From BOG-908 sp965198855 (GTDB lineage: Bacteria > Pseudomonadota > Alphaproteobacteria > Acetobacterales > Acetobacteraceae), in contig CBDAPZ010000001.1 in assembly GCA_965198855.1 (NCBI GenBank), positions 1,240,001-1,304,000 of the forward strand: DNA of 64,000 nt. Direction: 5' to 3'. The translations under genes and the position numbers were made by a program. Of this stretch, positions 42,534 to 51,632 are shown in pieces. Position 1 is the first letter of the stretch; every line of letters begins with the position of its first letter. The notes beneath the pieces were generated by a model. That model was not told where the DNA came from, searched no databases, and saw only the letters and a list, made by a program, of their open reading frames with translations.

Positions 42534-43367
42534 ATGCTTAAGACACTTCTTTTCCTCTTGATGGCGGCCGGCGTGCTCGGCTTTTCCGCCGTCGCCTGGG
42601 TGAGCCTGCATCCGCCGCCACCCCCTATGGTCGTCGTCGAGAAGGTCAACGTGCTTGCCGCCGCAACCACCTTGCGCGCCGGCACCCTGCTCAAGCCCGA
42701 CGACATGGAATTGCACGAGGTCACCGAAGGCGAAATACCGAGTGGTGCCCGCAAGGATACACCCGCGGCACGCTCGGAACTGTTCGGTTCCATGGTGCGC
42801 CAAACATTGTTGCCACATCAGATCATTCTGCCGTCCGACGTGATGCGTCCTGGTGACCATGGCTTCCTCGCCGCCGTCCTCACGCCCGGCAAGCGCGCCG
42901 CTTCGGTGGGCGTGGATGCGGTCACCGGAACGGCCGGCCTGATCTGGCCTGGCGATCATGTGGATCTCATCCTCACCCAGCAGATCGAAGACCCGTCCAT
43001 CCCGCTCGGTCGGCGCCTGGCTGCGGAAACGGTGCTGAAGGATGTGCGGGTCATCGCGGTCGATCAGCAGATGGTTCAGGGCGGCGGCTCGACGACGGGC
43101 GATACCTCTCAGCAATCGCGCACCGTCACCCTCGAAGTCTCGCCCGAGGATGTCGAGAAGGTGGCCGTTGCCACCCGTCTCGGCCGCTTGTCCCTGGCGG
43201 TGCGGCCGGTCGATGCCGGTGCGCCATCCGACATGAAGGACCACGCCGTCACCTACAGCCAGGATGTCTCAACCGCGATTGGCAACGTGCACAAGCCTAC
43301 GGAACAGGCCGCCTCGCACACACTGCATGTCTATTCCGGCACCAATGACAAGGAATACCCGTTCTGA
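42534..43367 (+). CDS. cpaB: Pilus assembly protein CpaB (RcpC), SAF domain
   Basis: A 277-residue periplasmic protein anchored by one N-terminal helix. The SAF domain lies at 38-105 (VNVLAAATTLRAGTLLKPDD in parts; LLPHQIILPSDV). A second domain has GVDAVTGTAGLIWPGDHVDL and VTLEVSPEDVEKVAVA. It stabilises the secretin in known Tad systems. The stop overlaps the cpaC ATG by one base. The 146 nt between cpaA and cpaB hold no convincing gene. Confidence 0.9.
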   Translation: MLKTLLFLLMAAGVLGFSAVAWVSLHPPPPPMVVVEKVNVLAAATTLRAGTLLKPDDMELHEVTEGEIPSGARKDTPAARSELFGSMVRQTLLPHQIILPSDVMRPGDHGFLAAVLTPGKRAASVGVDAVTGTAGLIWPGDHVDLILTQQIEDPSIPLGRRLAAETVLKDVRVIAVDQQMVQGGGSTTGDTSQQSRTVTLEVSPEDVEKVAVATRLGRLSLAVRPVDAGAPSDMKDHAVTYSQDVSTAIGNVHKPTEQAASHTLHVYSGTNDKEYPF

Positions 43368-44800
43368 TGCGCGCCACATTGATTGCCCTGCTGGCGGCCG
43401 GCACCGCTCTGACCTTGGTGCCCGCCTTCCCCGCTCGCGCACAGGCGCCTTCGCCGTCAGCGTCGCTCGATGCGCAGGCACGCCCGGCGCCGGTGCATGC
43501 CACCATCACCCTGTCCGCTGGCAACGGCCAGGTGCTGCACCTGAATGCCCAGGCGACAAATGTGTTCACCGCCGAGCCGAAGATCGCCGAAGTGCGCCCT
43601 GCCAGTGCGAACAGCATGTTCGTCTTTGGCGTCGCACCCGGCACCACCACGGTGGCGGCACTCGACACCTCCGGCCAGCTGATCGGCCAGTATCAGATCG
43701 TCGTCGTGCCCTCCAATTTTGACGCCTTGCAGGCCGGCCACGCCATCGGCCATGTCGAGGGCGCGGTGCATGCCCGCGCTCAGGATAGCGGCGTGTCGCT
43801 GACCGGCCATGCCGCCACCGCCAACGACGCAGAACGCGCGGTGCTCGCCGCCAAGGGTGCGATGCCGGCCGACGGCAAGGTCGATAACGAGATGAAGGTG
43901 GACGAGCCGATACAGGTGAATCTGCATGTGCGCGTCGCCGAAATGACACGCACCCTCACGCGCGAACTTGGGGTGAACTGGTCGGCCGCAGGCCAGTTGG
44001 GCAAGGAAGCGCTGGTTGGCGTCAGCACCAGCAACCTGATTAGCGCCGCCGCTGGTCTGGTCGCCAGCCAGGGTTCTGTATCGCTCGGCGGTGGCACCCG
44101 CGGCTGGAGCCTAGATGCGGTGGTCGACGCGCTTTCTCAGGATCAGCTGGTGCATGTGCTGGCCGAACCAAACCTCACTACCATGAGCGGCCAGCCTGCG
44201 AGCTTCCTCGTCGGCGGCGAATTCCCCATCCCGGTTGCAACAACGGCCGCGACCGGCACGACGGCCGGCACCTTCTCGGTCGAATTCAAGCAATACGGCA
44301 TCTCGCTCGCCTTTGTGCCTACGGTGATGTCGCATAACCGTATCAGCCTGCATGTGCGCCCCGAGGTCAGCCAACTCGACAAGGCCAACGGCGTGACATC
44401 GGTGATCAACGGCAACACCACCATCAGCATCCCCGCGCTGACGGTGCGCCGCGCCGACACCACGGTGGAGCTCGGCTCGGGGCAGAGCTTTGCCATCGCC
44501 GGATTGCTGTCCGACCAGACGACGCAGATCACCCAGTCGACGCCAGGTCTCGGCGACATCCCTGTGCTGGGCGCGCTGTTCCGCTCGGACAGCTTCAACC
44601 GTGCCGAGACCGAGCTGGTGATCATCGTGACGCCCTACATCGTGCGGCCCATCAGTGACCCCGCGGCACTGCATACGCCGGTCGACGGCTTCCGTGCGCC
44701 CAACGACATCGAGCGCATCCTGCAGCTGCGACAGCTGGGCGGGACCGGATATTACAACGCAAGGCGCATGCCGGCAGATGTCGGCTTCATGGTCGAATAG
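43367..44800 (+). CDS. cpaC: Tad outer-membrane secretin CpaC (RcpA)
   Basis: A 477-residue secretin subunit that forms the outer-membrane pore of the pilus. It has a signal peptide (ending ARAQAP), an N-terminal domain with LSAGNGQVLHLNAQATNVFT, a BON-like domain around 115-170, then the secretin core with VRVAEMTRTLTRELGVNW and LAEPNLTTMSGQPASFLVGG. It ends VIIVTPYIVRPI, typical of the family. The segment MRPEVSQLD-like (HVRPEVSQLD) is also conserved. Confidence 0.93.
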   Translation: MRATLIALLAAGTALTLVPAFPARAQAPSPSASLDAQARPAPVHATITLSAGNGQVLHLNAQATNVFTAEPKIAEVRPASANSMFVFGVAPGTTTVAALDTSGQLIGQYQIVVVPSNFDALQAGHAIGHVEGAVHARAQDSGVSLTGHAATANDAERAVLAAKGAMPADGKVDNEMKVDEPIQVNLHVRVAEMTRTLTRELGVNWSAAGQLGKEALVGVSTSNLISAAAGLVASQGSVSLGGGTRGWSLDAVVDALSQDQLVHVLAEPNLTTMSGQPASFLVGGEFPIPVATTAATGTTAGTFSVEFKQYGISLAFVPTVMSHNRISLHVRPEVSQLDKANGVTSVINGNTTISIPALTVRRADTTVELGSGQSFAIAGLLSDQTTQITQSTPGLGDIPVLGALFRSDSFNRAETELVIIVTPYIVRPISDPAALHTPVDGFRAPNDIERILQLRQLGGTGYYNARRMPADVGFMVE

Positions 44801-44809
44801 GAGGCAGAG

Positions 44810-45172
44810 ATGCGCATGTCATTCATTCCCGGTCGAACCCGACCCGAAACCATGTTCCGCGCCACTCTGCTGCGCGGCACCGCAATCGCTCTGCTGCTGG
44901 CCACCGCCGCCTGCGGGCCGGCATTCGATCCACTGACCCGCGAAGGGCTATGGGCGCCGACGCATATAAATCGCGCCAACCTGACTTTGCAGGTCGCCAA
45001 TCCGGGTGATCTGACACGCGGGTCCGGCACCACCGGCGGCGATGGCCAGTTGGCCGCGGCGGCGGTCGATCGCTTGCGAAACGACAAGGTGAAAAAATTG
45101 CCCGCCTCCGACATCTCGACCGTCTCTGCCGGTAATTCCGGCGACAACAACTCCAGTGGCGGAGGGCAGTAA
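44810..45172 (+). CDS. cpaD: Short CpaD-like pilus lipoprotein
   Basis: A 120-residue lipoprotein (lipobox ATAACG) at the position of cpaD. The segment NRANLTLQVANPGDLTRGSG matches the C-terminal part of CpaD (which usually reads near QxNLAxMVANPxDL), and ends with RLRNDKVKKLPASDIST, also CpaD-like. Most of the N-terminal half of a typical CpaD is missing. Reading frames and spacing to cpaC (9 nt) and cpaE (3 nt) are normal, so this is a compact version rather than an obvious deletion within the window. Confidence 0.75.
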   Translation: MRMSFIPGRTRPETMFRATLLRGTAIALLLATAACGPAFDPLTREGLWAPTHINRANLTLQVANPGDLTRGSGTTGGDGQLAAAAVDRLRNDKVKKLPASDISTVSAGNSGDNNSSGGGQ

Positions 45173-45175
45173 ACC

Positions 45176-46432
45176 GTGGCGCAGAATACCCTGGCACAGC
45201 CAGCTGCAGAATCCGGCCAAAAGACCGTCGAACGTTCGACCGTTCTGGGGTTCGTCACCGATGCCGAGAGCGAAATGGCGGTGCGCGAAGGCATGGCCGA
45301 GTTGGTGCCGTCGATACAGATCAAGCGCGCCTCGATCCGTCAGGCGACCGCGATGCTGCGCAAGCTGCCCAGCCCCGAAGTGCTCGTGGTCGACATCACC
45401 GGCGAGGATGCGCCGCTCGCCGCCCTGCATGATCTTTCCGAAGTCGTCGAGCCCAGCACGCGTGTCTTGGTGGTCGGCGACCGCGTCGACATGAATTTTT
45501 ACCGTTCGCTCACCCGCGATCTCGGTGTTGCGGAGTATCTGTACAAGCCGCTTGCCAAGGAGATGGTGGCGCGCATGTTCGGCCCGGCCTGCATGCAGCG
45601 GCCGGTCGCCAGCGGCGCGCTGCAGGGCGGGCGGATCGTCGCCGTCAGCGGCGCCTGCGGCGGAGTCGGCACCACCACGGTGGCGGCCAACCTGGCCTGG
45701 TATCTCGGCGAAGAGCTCAAGCGCCACACGTTGCTGTTCGATCCGGACATTTATACCGGCAACGCCGCGATGATGCTGGGCGGTCGCACTGGCACCGGCC
45801 TTCGCCTGGCACTCGAAACCCCTTCGCGAATCGACGAACTGTTTGTCGAGCGTGCGGCACAGCCGGTGACCGAGCGGCTCTCCGTGCTCGCCGGCGACGA
45901 GAAAGTGACCGAAGCCGCAGAGATCGCCGAAGGTGCCGGCCGCGCGCTGCTTGCCGCCCTACGCCGACGCTATAATTTCGTGGTCGCCGACGTGCCAAGC
46001 GCACCGGTGCCGGTCTATCGCGAGTTGCTCATGCTGGCGCATCAGCGCGTGCTGGTGATGGACCCGACGCTTGCCGCGATGCGCAACACGCTGCGCCTGC
46101 TGGCACTCCCGACCGGCCCGGACCAGGTGCGCCGCGCGGTGATCGTGCTCAACCGGCTCGGCCAGCCGGGCGGCCTGACCAAGCCGCAGATCGAGGAAGC
46201 ACTGGAGATGGCGATTGACGTGGTGATCCCCTATCAGCCCCGCCAGGTCGGCACGGCGGCAACGATGGGCACACCCGCCTGCGTCGCCAGCGGCGGTTTC
46301 CGTAGTGGCATCCTGTCGCTGGCGCGCGAAGTGGCGTTTGTCGGTGATGCGAGCCAGGCGTCGAAGTCCTCTTCCGGCGGCCCGTTCGGATTGGGCAAAT
46401 TGTTCGACAAGCTCTCCGGCCGCGCTGAATGA
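45176..46432 (+). CDS. cpaE: Tad pilus localisation ATPase CpaE/TadZ
   Basis: A 418-residue MinD/ParA-type protein that places the pilus machine. The N-terminal half (20-140) is a receiver-like domain without the phospho-acceptor pattern. The ATPase half has a deviant Walker A, SGACGGVGTTTVAANLA, in which the second lysine of GKT is Thr, as is common in TadZ. VVADVPSAPVPVYREL is the switch II region. GTG start. The stop overlaps the cpaF ATG (ATGA). Confidence 0.92.
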   Translation: MAQNTLAQPAAESGQKTVERSTVLGFVTDAESEMAVREGMAELVPSIQIKRASIRQATAMLRKLPSPEVLVVDITGEDAPLAALHDLSEVVEPSTRVLVVGDRVDMNFYRSLTRDLGVAEYLYKPLAKEMVARMFGPACMQRPVASGALQGGRIVAVSGACGGVGTTTVAANLAWYLGEELKRHTLLFDPDIYTGNAAMMLGGRTGTGLRLALETPSRIDELFVERAAQPVTERLSVLAGDEKVTEAAEIAEGAGRALLAALRRRYNFVVADVPSAPVPVYRELLMLAHQRVLVMDPTLAAMRNTLRLLALPTGPDQVRRAVIVLNRLGQPGGLTKPQIEEALEMAIDVVIPYQPRQVGTAATMGTPACVASGGFRSGILSLAREVAFVGDASQASKSSSGGPFGLGKLFDKLSGRAE

Positions 46433-47802
46433 ACGCCACTCCCATGTTCGGACGCCGCCGTAACGAAGCGGATGCCGCCTCGCCGCCGCCGCTGCAGAAA
46501 GCCTCGCCGGCGGCGCCGATGCCGCCGAGCCCGTCGACCTCCGATCAGCTGTCGGAACTGCGCACCCTGGCGCTGTCTCAGCTCGATCCCGCCGCCGCCG
46601 CCGCCCTCCCGCAGGACCGGTTGCTGCCGGAAATCGAGAAGCTGGTCAGCGACATCGCCTCCGAACGCCGCATCCAGCTCAATGCGCGCGAACAGCGCCA
46701 GCTCGCCGCCGAGCTGGTCAACGATATGCTGGGCTTGGGCCCGCTGCAGCCTCTGCTCGACGATGAGAGCATCGCCGACATCATGGTCAACGGCCCCGAC
46801 CGTGTGTTTATCGAACGGCAAGGTCGCGTTACGCTGTCGAACGTGCGGTTCCGCGATGCCGGCCACGTCGCCAATATCTGCCAGCGCATTGCCGCCGCGA
46901 TCGGCCGGCGTATCGACGAATCCTCGCCAATGGTCGATGCCCGCCTGATGGACGGGTCGCGGGTGAACATCGTGTTCCCGCCTCTGGCTTTGGACGGCCC
47001 TTACGTTTCGATTCGAAAATTTACCAAACGGAAAATGGATTTCGCGCGCCTGGTCGCGCACGGATCCTGCACGCCGCAGGTGGCGCGAATCCTCGAGATT
47101 GCGGGTCGCTCCAGGCTGAACGTGATCATCTCCGGCGGTACAGGTTCGGGCAAGACCACGCTGATGAACGCGATGTCGCGGATGATCGATCCGGCCGAGC
47201 GGGTGATCACCATCGAGGACGCAGCCGAGCTGCAACTGCAGCAGCCGCATGTGGTGCGCATGGAAACACGCCCGGCGAGCCTTGAAGGGCGCGGCGAAAT
47301 CACCCAGCGCGATCTCGTCCGCAACGCCCTGCGTATGCGCCCCGATCGTGTGATCATCGGCGAGGTGCGATCCTCCGAGGCGTTCGACATGTTGCAGGCG
47401 ATGAACACCGGTCATGACGGCTCGATGTCGACCGTCCATGCCAACAATACGCGCGACGCACTCACGCGTATCGAGAACATGGTGCAGATGGGCAATATGG
47501 GTCTGCCCGGTAAAGCCATCAAAACGCAGATCGTTGGTGCGGTGGACATGATCGTACAGGTCGAACGGCATCGCGATGGCGGACGGCGCATCACCCAGGT
47601 GACCGACATCGTCGGCCTCGAAGGCGACGTCGTCGTGCTGAACGATATTTTCCAGTTCGAATTTACCGGTGAGACACCTGACGGCAGCAAACTCATCGGC
47701 GCTTACAAGATCGGCCGCGGCCGGCCGAGCTTCTGGGACAGGCTGATGTATTTCCAGATGGACCGCGCCTGGGTGGCCGCCATGGAGGAGACCAACTGGT
47801 GA
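46429..47802 (+). CDS. cpaF: Tad secretion ATPase CpaF/TadA
   Basis: A 457-residue hexameric ATPase that powers assembly (and, in some species, retraction) of the Tad pilus. The N-terminal domain ends in DIMVNGPDRVFIERQGRV. Walker A is SGGTGSGKTT (about 229-238), the Asp box ITIEDAAELQLQQPHVVRME, Walker B RPDRVIIGEVR and the His box GHDGSMSTVHAN. The first 35 residues are Pro/Ala-rich and likely unstructured. Stop overlaps tadB (GTGA). Confidence 0.95.
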   Translation: MNATPMFGRRRNEADAASPPPLQKASPAAPMPPSPSTSDQLSELRTLALSQLDPAAAAALPQDRLLPEIEKLVSDIASERRIQLNAREQRQLAAELVNDMLGLGPLQPLLDDESIADIMVNGPDRVFIERQGRVTLSNVRFRDAGHVANICQRIAAAIGRRIDESSPMVDARLMDGSRVNIVFPPLALDGPYVSIRKFTKRKMDFARLVAHGSCTPQVARILEIAGRSRLNVIISGGTGSGKTTLMNAMSRMIDPAERVITIEDAAELQLQQPHVVRMETRPASLEGRGEITQRDLVRNALRMRPDRVIIGEVRSSEAFDMLQAMNTGHDGSMSTVHANNTRDALTRIENMVQMGNMGLPGKAIKTQIVGAVDMIVQVERHRDGGRRITQVTDIVGLEGDVVVLNDIFQFEFTGETPDGSKLIGAYKIGRGRPSFWDRLMYFQMDRAWVAAMEETNW

Positions 47803-48767
47803 GCAACAACATTACCTTCCTGCTCGCCGGCGGCCTGCTCTGCCTGGTGGGTCTGGCGATCACCGGCATGTGGCTGGTGGCCGAGCAGAAGCGCGAGGCG
47901 GCCTGGGCGGCACGTCGAGAGGCGACGATCGGCGGCTATCTCAAGCCCAAGACCACCGGTACGCCGGTGCTGATCCTCTCGACGCGACAGAAGGAGAAGC
48001 CGGCGGACATCGTCGCCCGCGTCCACAGCATCTTCAAATGGCGTGAGGAGCGCCGTGCGCAGTATCCGATGACCTGGTGGGGCGTGGCACTGATCATGCT
48101 CGGCCCGGCGATGATCGCCGGGCTGCTGGCCACCAAGCTGCTCAGCTTCGGCGGCTGGTTCGCGGTGCCGGCGGTGGACATCATCCTGACACGCACTTTC
48201 CTCGGCTGGTGCGCAAATCGGATTTCACGAGACCTGCTCGCGCAATTCCCCGATGCGCTTTCCATGGTGTCGCGTTCGGTGCGCGTCGGCGTGCCATTGG
48301 GCGAGTCGATCAAGGTGGTGTCTAAAGAGGCGATGGAGCCGACGCGCACGGAATTCGGCCGCGCCGCGGATGCAGTCGCCATCGGCATGGATCTCGAAGC
48401 GGCACTGGTGGAAATGGCGGAACGCAACGATCTCGCGGAATTCCGCTTCTTTGCGACCGCACTCGCTCTGCAGAGCCAGACCGGCGGCGGCCTGACAGAG
48501 ACGCTCGACACGCTGGCCGATACCATCCGCAAGCGCGAGGCCGCCCGCAAGCGCGGCAATGCGCTTGCCTCCGAAGCCAAGACCAGCATCTACGTCCTGA
48601 TCACGCTGCCGATCATCAGCGGTGTCGGGCTTTGGCTGACCAACCCTGACTACATCAACATCCTATTCACCACCACCGGCGGCGAGAAATTGCTCGCGCT
48701 CGCGGTTTTCATGCTGTGCACTGGTCTGTTCACGATGAAGCAGATCATCAAGCACAGCCTGTCCTGA
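47799..48767 (+). CDS. tadB: Tad inner-membrane platform protein TadB
   Basis: A 322-residue type II secretion F-domain protein with an N-terminal helix, a central cytoplasmic domain (FPDALSMVSRSVRVGVPLGE, residues 147-166 roughly, and ALALQSQTGGGLTETLDTLA) and two C-terminal helices. GTG start overlapping cpaF. With TadC it forms the membrane platform moved by CpaF. Confidence 0.93.
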   Translation: MSNNITFLLAGGLLCLVGLAITGMWLVAEQKREAAWAARREATIGGYLKPKTTGTPVLILSTRQKEKPADIVARVHSIFKWREERRAQYPMTWWGVALIMLGPAMIAGLLATKLLSFGGWFAVPAVDIILTRTFLGWCANRISRDLLAQFPDALSMVSRSVRVGVPLGESIKVVSKEAMEPTRTEFGRAADAVAIGMDLEAALVEMAERNDLAEFRFFATALALQSQTGGGLTETLDTLADTIRKREAARKRGNALASEAKTSIYVLITLPIISGVGLWLTNPDYINILFTTTGGEKLLALAVFMLCTGLFTMKQIIKHSLS

Positions 48768-48777
48768 GGAGGCCGTC

Positions 48778-49716
48778 ATGCTGAGCAGTCCTGTTCCGCT
48801 TCCGCTGCTGGGTTTCATCGCCCTGATGTTCGTCGTCGGCTCGTTTGCGCTGATCCGCGCGATCGACCAGCAGGAGAAGGTGCGTTCGCGTCTCGCGCGG
48901 GTGACCGGGCTTGATAGCGGCCCGGCGATCGAGGCCAGGCAGGAGAAAATCCGGCCGCTGGATCTGGTCGCCAGGTTCGGCACCATGCTGGCGAAGAGCG
49001 GCATCCTGTCCGACAACACACGGCGCCAGCTCGAACAGACGATCAACCAGGCCGGCCTGCGCGGCAGCCGGGTATTCGGTCTGTTCATCGGCAGCAAGGT
49101 GCTGATGATGGTCAGCCTGCCGATCATTGCCTATCTGATCATGCATGGCCGCGGTTTTTCGACGACTGCCTATTACGGCAGCGTCGGCGGCTCGCTGGCT
49201 ATCGGCATGATGGCACCGGACTTTTTCATCAAGCGGATGCGTGGGCGGCATTTGAAGAAGGTGGAGCGCGGCCTGCCCGACGCTTTGGACATGATGGTGA
49301 TCTGCGCGCAGGCAGGTCTGGGCCTGGAGGCTGCAATCGAGCGCGTGGCGCAGGAATTCACCTATGCGAACCAGGCCGTAGCACTGGAGCTGGCGATCTG
49401 TGCGAGCGAGATGCGGATCGGTGCAGATCGCCGCAACGCGCTGCTCGCCCTTGGCGAGCGCACCGGGCTTGAATCGATGCGCCGGCTTGCCGGCACGCTG
49501 ATACAGACGATGCAGTTCGGCACACCGCTCAGCCAGGCCTTGCGGGTTCTCGCTTCCGAAATGAGGTCCGACAACCTGACCAAATTCGAGGAAAAAGCGG
49601 CGCGTCTGCCGGTGTTCCTTACCCTGCCGATGATCGTCTTCATCCTGCCTTGCGTTTTCATCATCGTGGGCGGCCCCGCGGGCCTGTCGATTGCAAAAAC
49701 CCTTGGCGGCCACTAG
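48778..49716 (+). CDS. tadC: Tad inner-membrane platform protein TadC
   Basis: A 312-residue F-domain protein paralogous to TadB. LPDALDMMVICAQAGLGLEA (near 163) and LIQTMQFGTPLSQALRVLA mark the central domain; the C-terminus ends in the hydrophobic LPCVFIIVGGPAGLS. Ten bases separate it from tadB, and GGAGG lies before its ATG. tadD follows after 10 nt. Confidence 0.93.
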   Translation: MLSSPVPLPLLGFIALMFVVGSFALIRAIDQQEKVRSRLARVTGLDSGPAIEARQEKIRPLDLVARFGTMLAKSGILSDNTRRQLEQTINQAGLRGSRVFGLFIGSKVLMMVSLPIIAYLIMHGRGFSTTAYYGSVGGSLAIGMMAPDFFIKRMRGRHLKKVERGLPDALDMMVICAQAGLGLEAAIERVAQEFTYANQAVALELAICASEMRIGADRRNALLALGERTGLESMRRLAGTLIQTMQFGTPLSQALRVLASEMRSDNLTKFEEKAARLPVFLTLPMIVFILPCVFIIVGGPAGLSIAKTLGGH

Positions 49717-49726
49717 GATTTTACAG

Positions 49727-50482
49727 ATGCGCATTTCCGTCGGTTTGGTGTTGGCGTTGGTCCTGGCAGGTTGCAGCGGCCTTCAGCAGGCGCAGCGCGG
49801 CAACGAGGCGTCGCTCGACCGGTCTAGCCTGGCCGCGGCGCGGGCTGCGCTGAATGAAGGCCAGGCGGGCACGTCGCTCGCCATCGCGCATGGCATTCTC
49901 GCCTCGCAACCGAACAATGTAGCGGCGCTGGCCGAAGCGGGCGATGCGCAGGCCGCGATGGGCGACAGGCTCTCGGCAGAAACCAGCTACAAGCAGGCAT
50001 TGCGCCTTTCGCCGCGCGACGTGCGGGCAAGGCTTGGCATGGGCAAGCTGTTGCTGCGAGACGATTTGAAGGGTGCCGAGCAGGCGTTCCGTGCGATCCT
50101 GGTGGATGCCCCGCATGATCCGGTGGTGCTGAATGACCTCGGCTATGTGCTCGACCTGCAGGAGCGCCATGCCGATGCGCAGAACATGTATCTCGAGGCT
50201 TTGGCCAGCGACCCGAGCCGCCTCTCGACGCGCGTAAACCTCGCCTTGTCGCTTGCTCTCAGCGGCCAGGCTGACAAGGCCGAGCAGATGCTGCGTGATC
50301 TCGCCCAGAATTCCGGTGCCACCAGCAAGGTCCGCCTGGATTTCGCTTTGGCCCAGGTGATCGCCGGCCACGACCAGGACGCCCAAATCACCATGAGCGC
50401 CGACCTCTCCCCCGAAGAAGCCAAAAACGCCCTAGCCGGCATGGAACAACTCCGTCCCGCCGCAGCAACCCCTTCAAAATAA
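49727..50482 (+). CDS. tadD: TadD TPR lipoprotein
   Basis: A 251-residue lipoprotein (MRISVGLVLALVLAGCSG, lipobox LAGC) with at least four tetratricopeptide-like repeats between residues 35 and 210. Examples are LAEAGDAQAAMGDRLSAETS and VLNDLGYVLDLQERHADAQN. TadD helps assemble or place the secretin. An ATG 36 nt upstream is in frame but lies inside tadC and lacks a signal at the proper place. The stop codon is shared with a repeat arm. No pseudopilin genes (tadE/F/G) follow in the window. Confidence 0.9.
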   Translation: MRISVGLVLALVLAGCSGLQQAQRGNEASLDRSSLAAARAALNEGQAGTSLAIAHGILASQPNNVAALAEAGDAQAAMGDRLSAETSYKQALRLSPRDVRARLGMGKLLLRDDLKGAEQAFRAILVDAPHDPVVLNDLGYVLDLQERHADAQNMYLEALASDPSRLSTRVNLALSLALSGQADKAEQMLRDLAQNSGATSKVRLDFALAQVIAGHDQDAQITMSADLSPEEAKNALAGMEQLRPAAATPSK

Positions 50483-50524
50483 AAGGTTTTTTGGTTCTTT
50501 TTTTCAAAAAAGAACCGCTTGCCT
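50479..50524. repeat. Dispersed element, single arm (locus 11)
   Basis: A GTTC-subtype arm (ATAAAAGGTTTTTTGG ... AAAAAAGAACCGCTTGCC) begins in the tadD stop codon. It is the only copy next to the Tad locus and probably ends its transcript. Confidence 0.78.
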
Positions 50525-50568
50525 TACCTTTCTGACTTCTAGATTGTGCGCTGCATTAAGGAGTGCAC

Positions 50569-51591
50569 ATGGCACAAATCCCAGCGACCCTGATCCCAGG
50601 CGACGGTATCGGCCCCGAGATCGTCGAAAGTGTCGTGACAATCCTCGACGCCATGGGCGCCCCCTTCGCGTGGGAGACCGCCCCCGCCGGCCTGACTGCG
50701 ATCGGCAGCCATGGTGATCCGCTGCCTGCGTCAACACTGGACAGCATCCGTCGCACCAAGCTGGCGCTGAAGGGGCCACTCACCACGCCGGTCGGCGGCG
50801 GGTTCAAGTCGGTGAATGTGGAGCTTCGCAAGGAATTCGAGCTATTCGCCAATATGCGTCCAGCAACGACGCTCATCCCGGGCGGCCGTTACGAGAACAT
50901 TGACATCACCCTGGTGCGCGAGAACCTCGACGGTTTCTATGCTGCGTTCGAGCATTATATGCCGGTCGGCGACGACCCGAAGGCAGTGGCGTTTTCCGCC
51001 GGTTTCAACACGCGCGCCGGCTGCCGGCGTATCATCCGCCATGCTTTCGAATATGCGGTGGCGAACGGCCGCAAGAAGGTGACGATCGTCCACAAGGCGA
51101 ATATTTTGAAGGCGCTGACTGGCATCTTCCTCGATGTCGGCCGTGAGATCGCGCCGGAATATGCCGGGCGTGTGGCGATGGATGATCGCATCGTCGACGC
51201 CTGTGCGATGCAGCTCGTGCTCAATCCATGGCAGTTCGACGTCATCGTGACAACGAACCTGTTCGGCGACATCTTGTCTGACCTGATTGCCGGATTGATC
51301 GGGGGGCTGGGCCTCGCCCCTGGTGCGAATATCGGTACGAATGCTGCGATCTTCGAGGCTGTACATGGTTCGGCGCCGGATATCGCCGGCCGCGGTGTAG
51401 CAAATCCGGTGGCACTGCTGCTCGCCACCGCTCTGATGCTCGATCATGCTGGTTTGCCGGCGCTGGGGACCAATCTGCGCAACGCGATACGCGGCGCGGT
51501 GCTGACGGACGCGGTGCGCACACGCGATCTCGGCGGTACAGCTACGACCGCAGAAATCACCAGCGCCATCCTCAAGCGGCTGCCTGGCTAA
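50569..51591 (+). CDS. Isocitrate/isopropylmalate-type dehydrogenase, probably NAD-isocitrate dehydrogenase
   Basis: A 340-residue beta-decarboxylating dehydrogenase. AAGGAG lies five bases before the ATG at 50569; a GTG six bases upstream is rejected. The opening IPGDGIGPEIV, the substrate loop VRENLDGFYAAFEHY, the NLFGDILSDL metal site and GSAPDIAGRGVANPVA are family hallmarks. The loop lacks the ENTEG pattern of the standard NAD-isocitrate enzymes, so isocitrate specificity is probable but not certain; homoisocitrate or tartrate-type substrates remain possible. Acetobacteraceae often rely on short NAD-dependent isocitrate dehydrogenases of this kind. bioB follows. Confidence 0.78.
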   Translation: MAQIPATLIPGDGIGPEIVESVVTILDAMGAPFAWETAPAGLTAIGSHGDPLPASTLDSIRRTKLALKGPLTTPVGGGFKSVNVELRKEFELFANMRPATTLIPGGRYENIDITLVRENLDGFYAAFEHYMPVGDDPKAVAFSAGFNTRAGCRRIIRHAFEYAVANGRKKVTIVHKANILKALTGIFLDVGREIAPEYAGRVAMDDRIVDACAMQLVLNPWQFDVIVTTNLFGDILSDLIAGLIGGLGLAPGANIGTNAAIFEAVHGSAPDIAGRGVANPVALLLATALMLDHAGLPALGTNLRNAIRGAVLTDAVRTRDLGGTATTAEITSAILKRLPG

Positions 51592-51632
51592 GGGGCTGGG
51601 TTTTGGGCACCGGGCAGGCTAAACCTGCCGGC

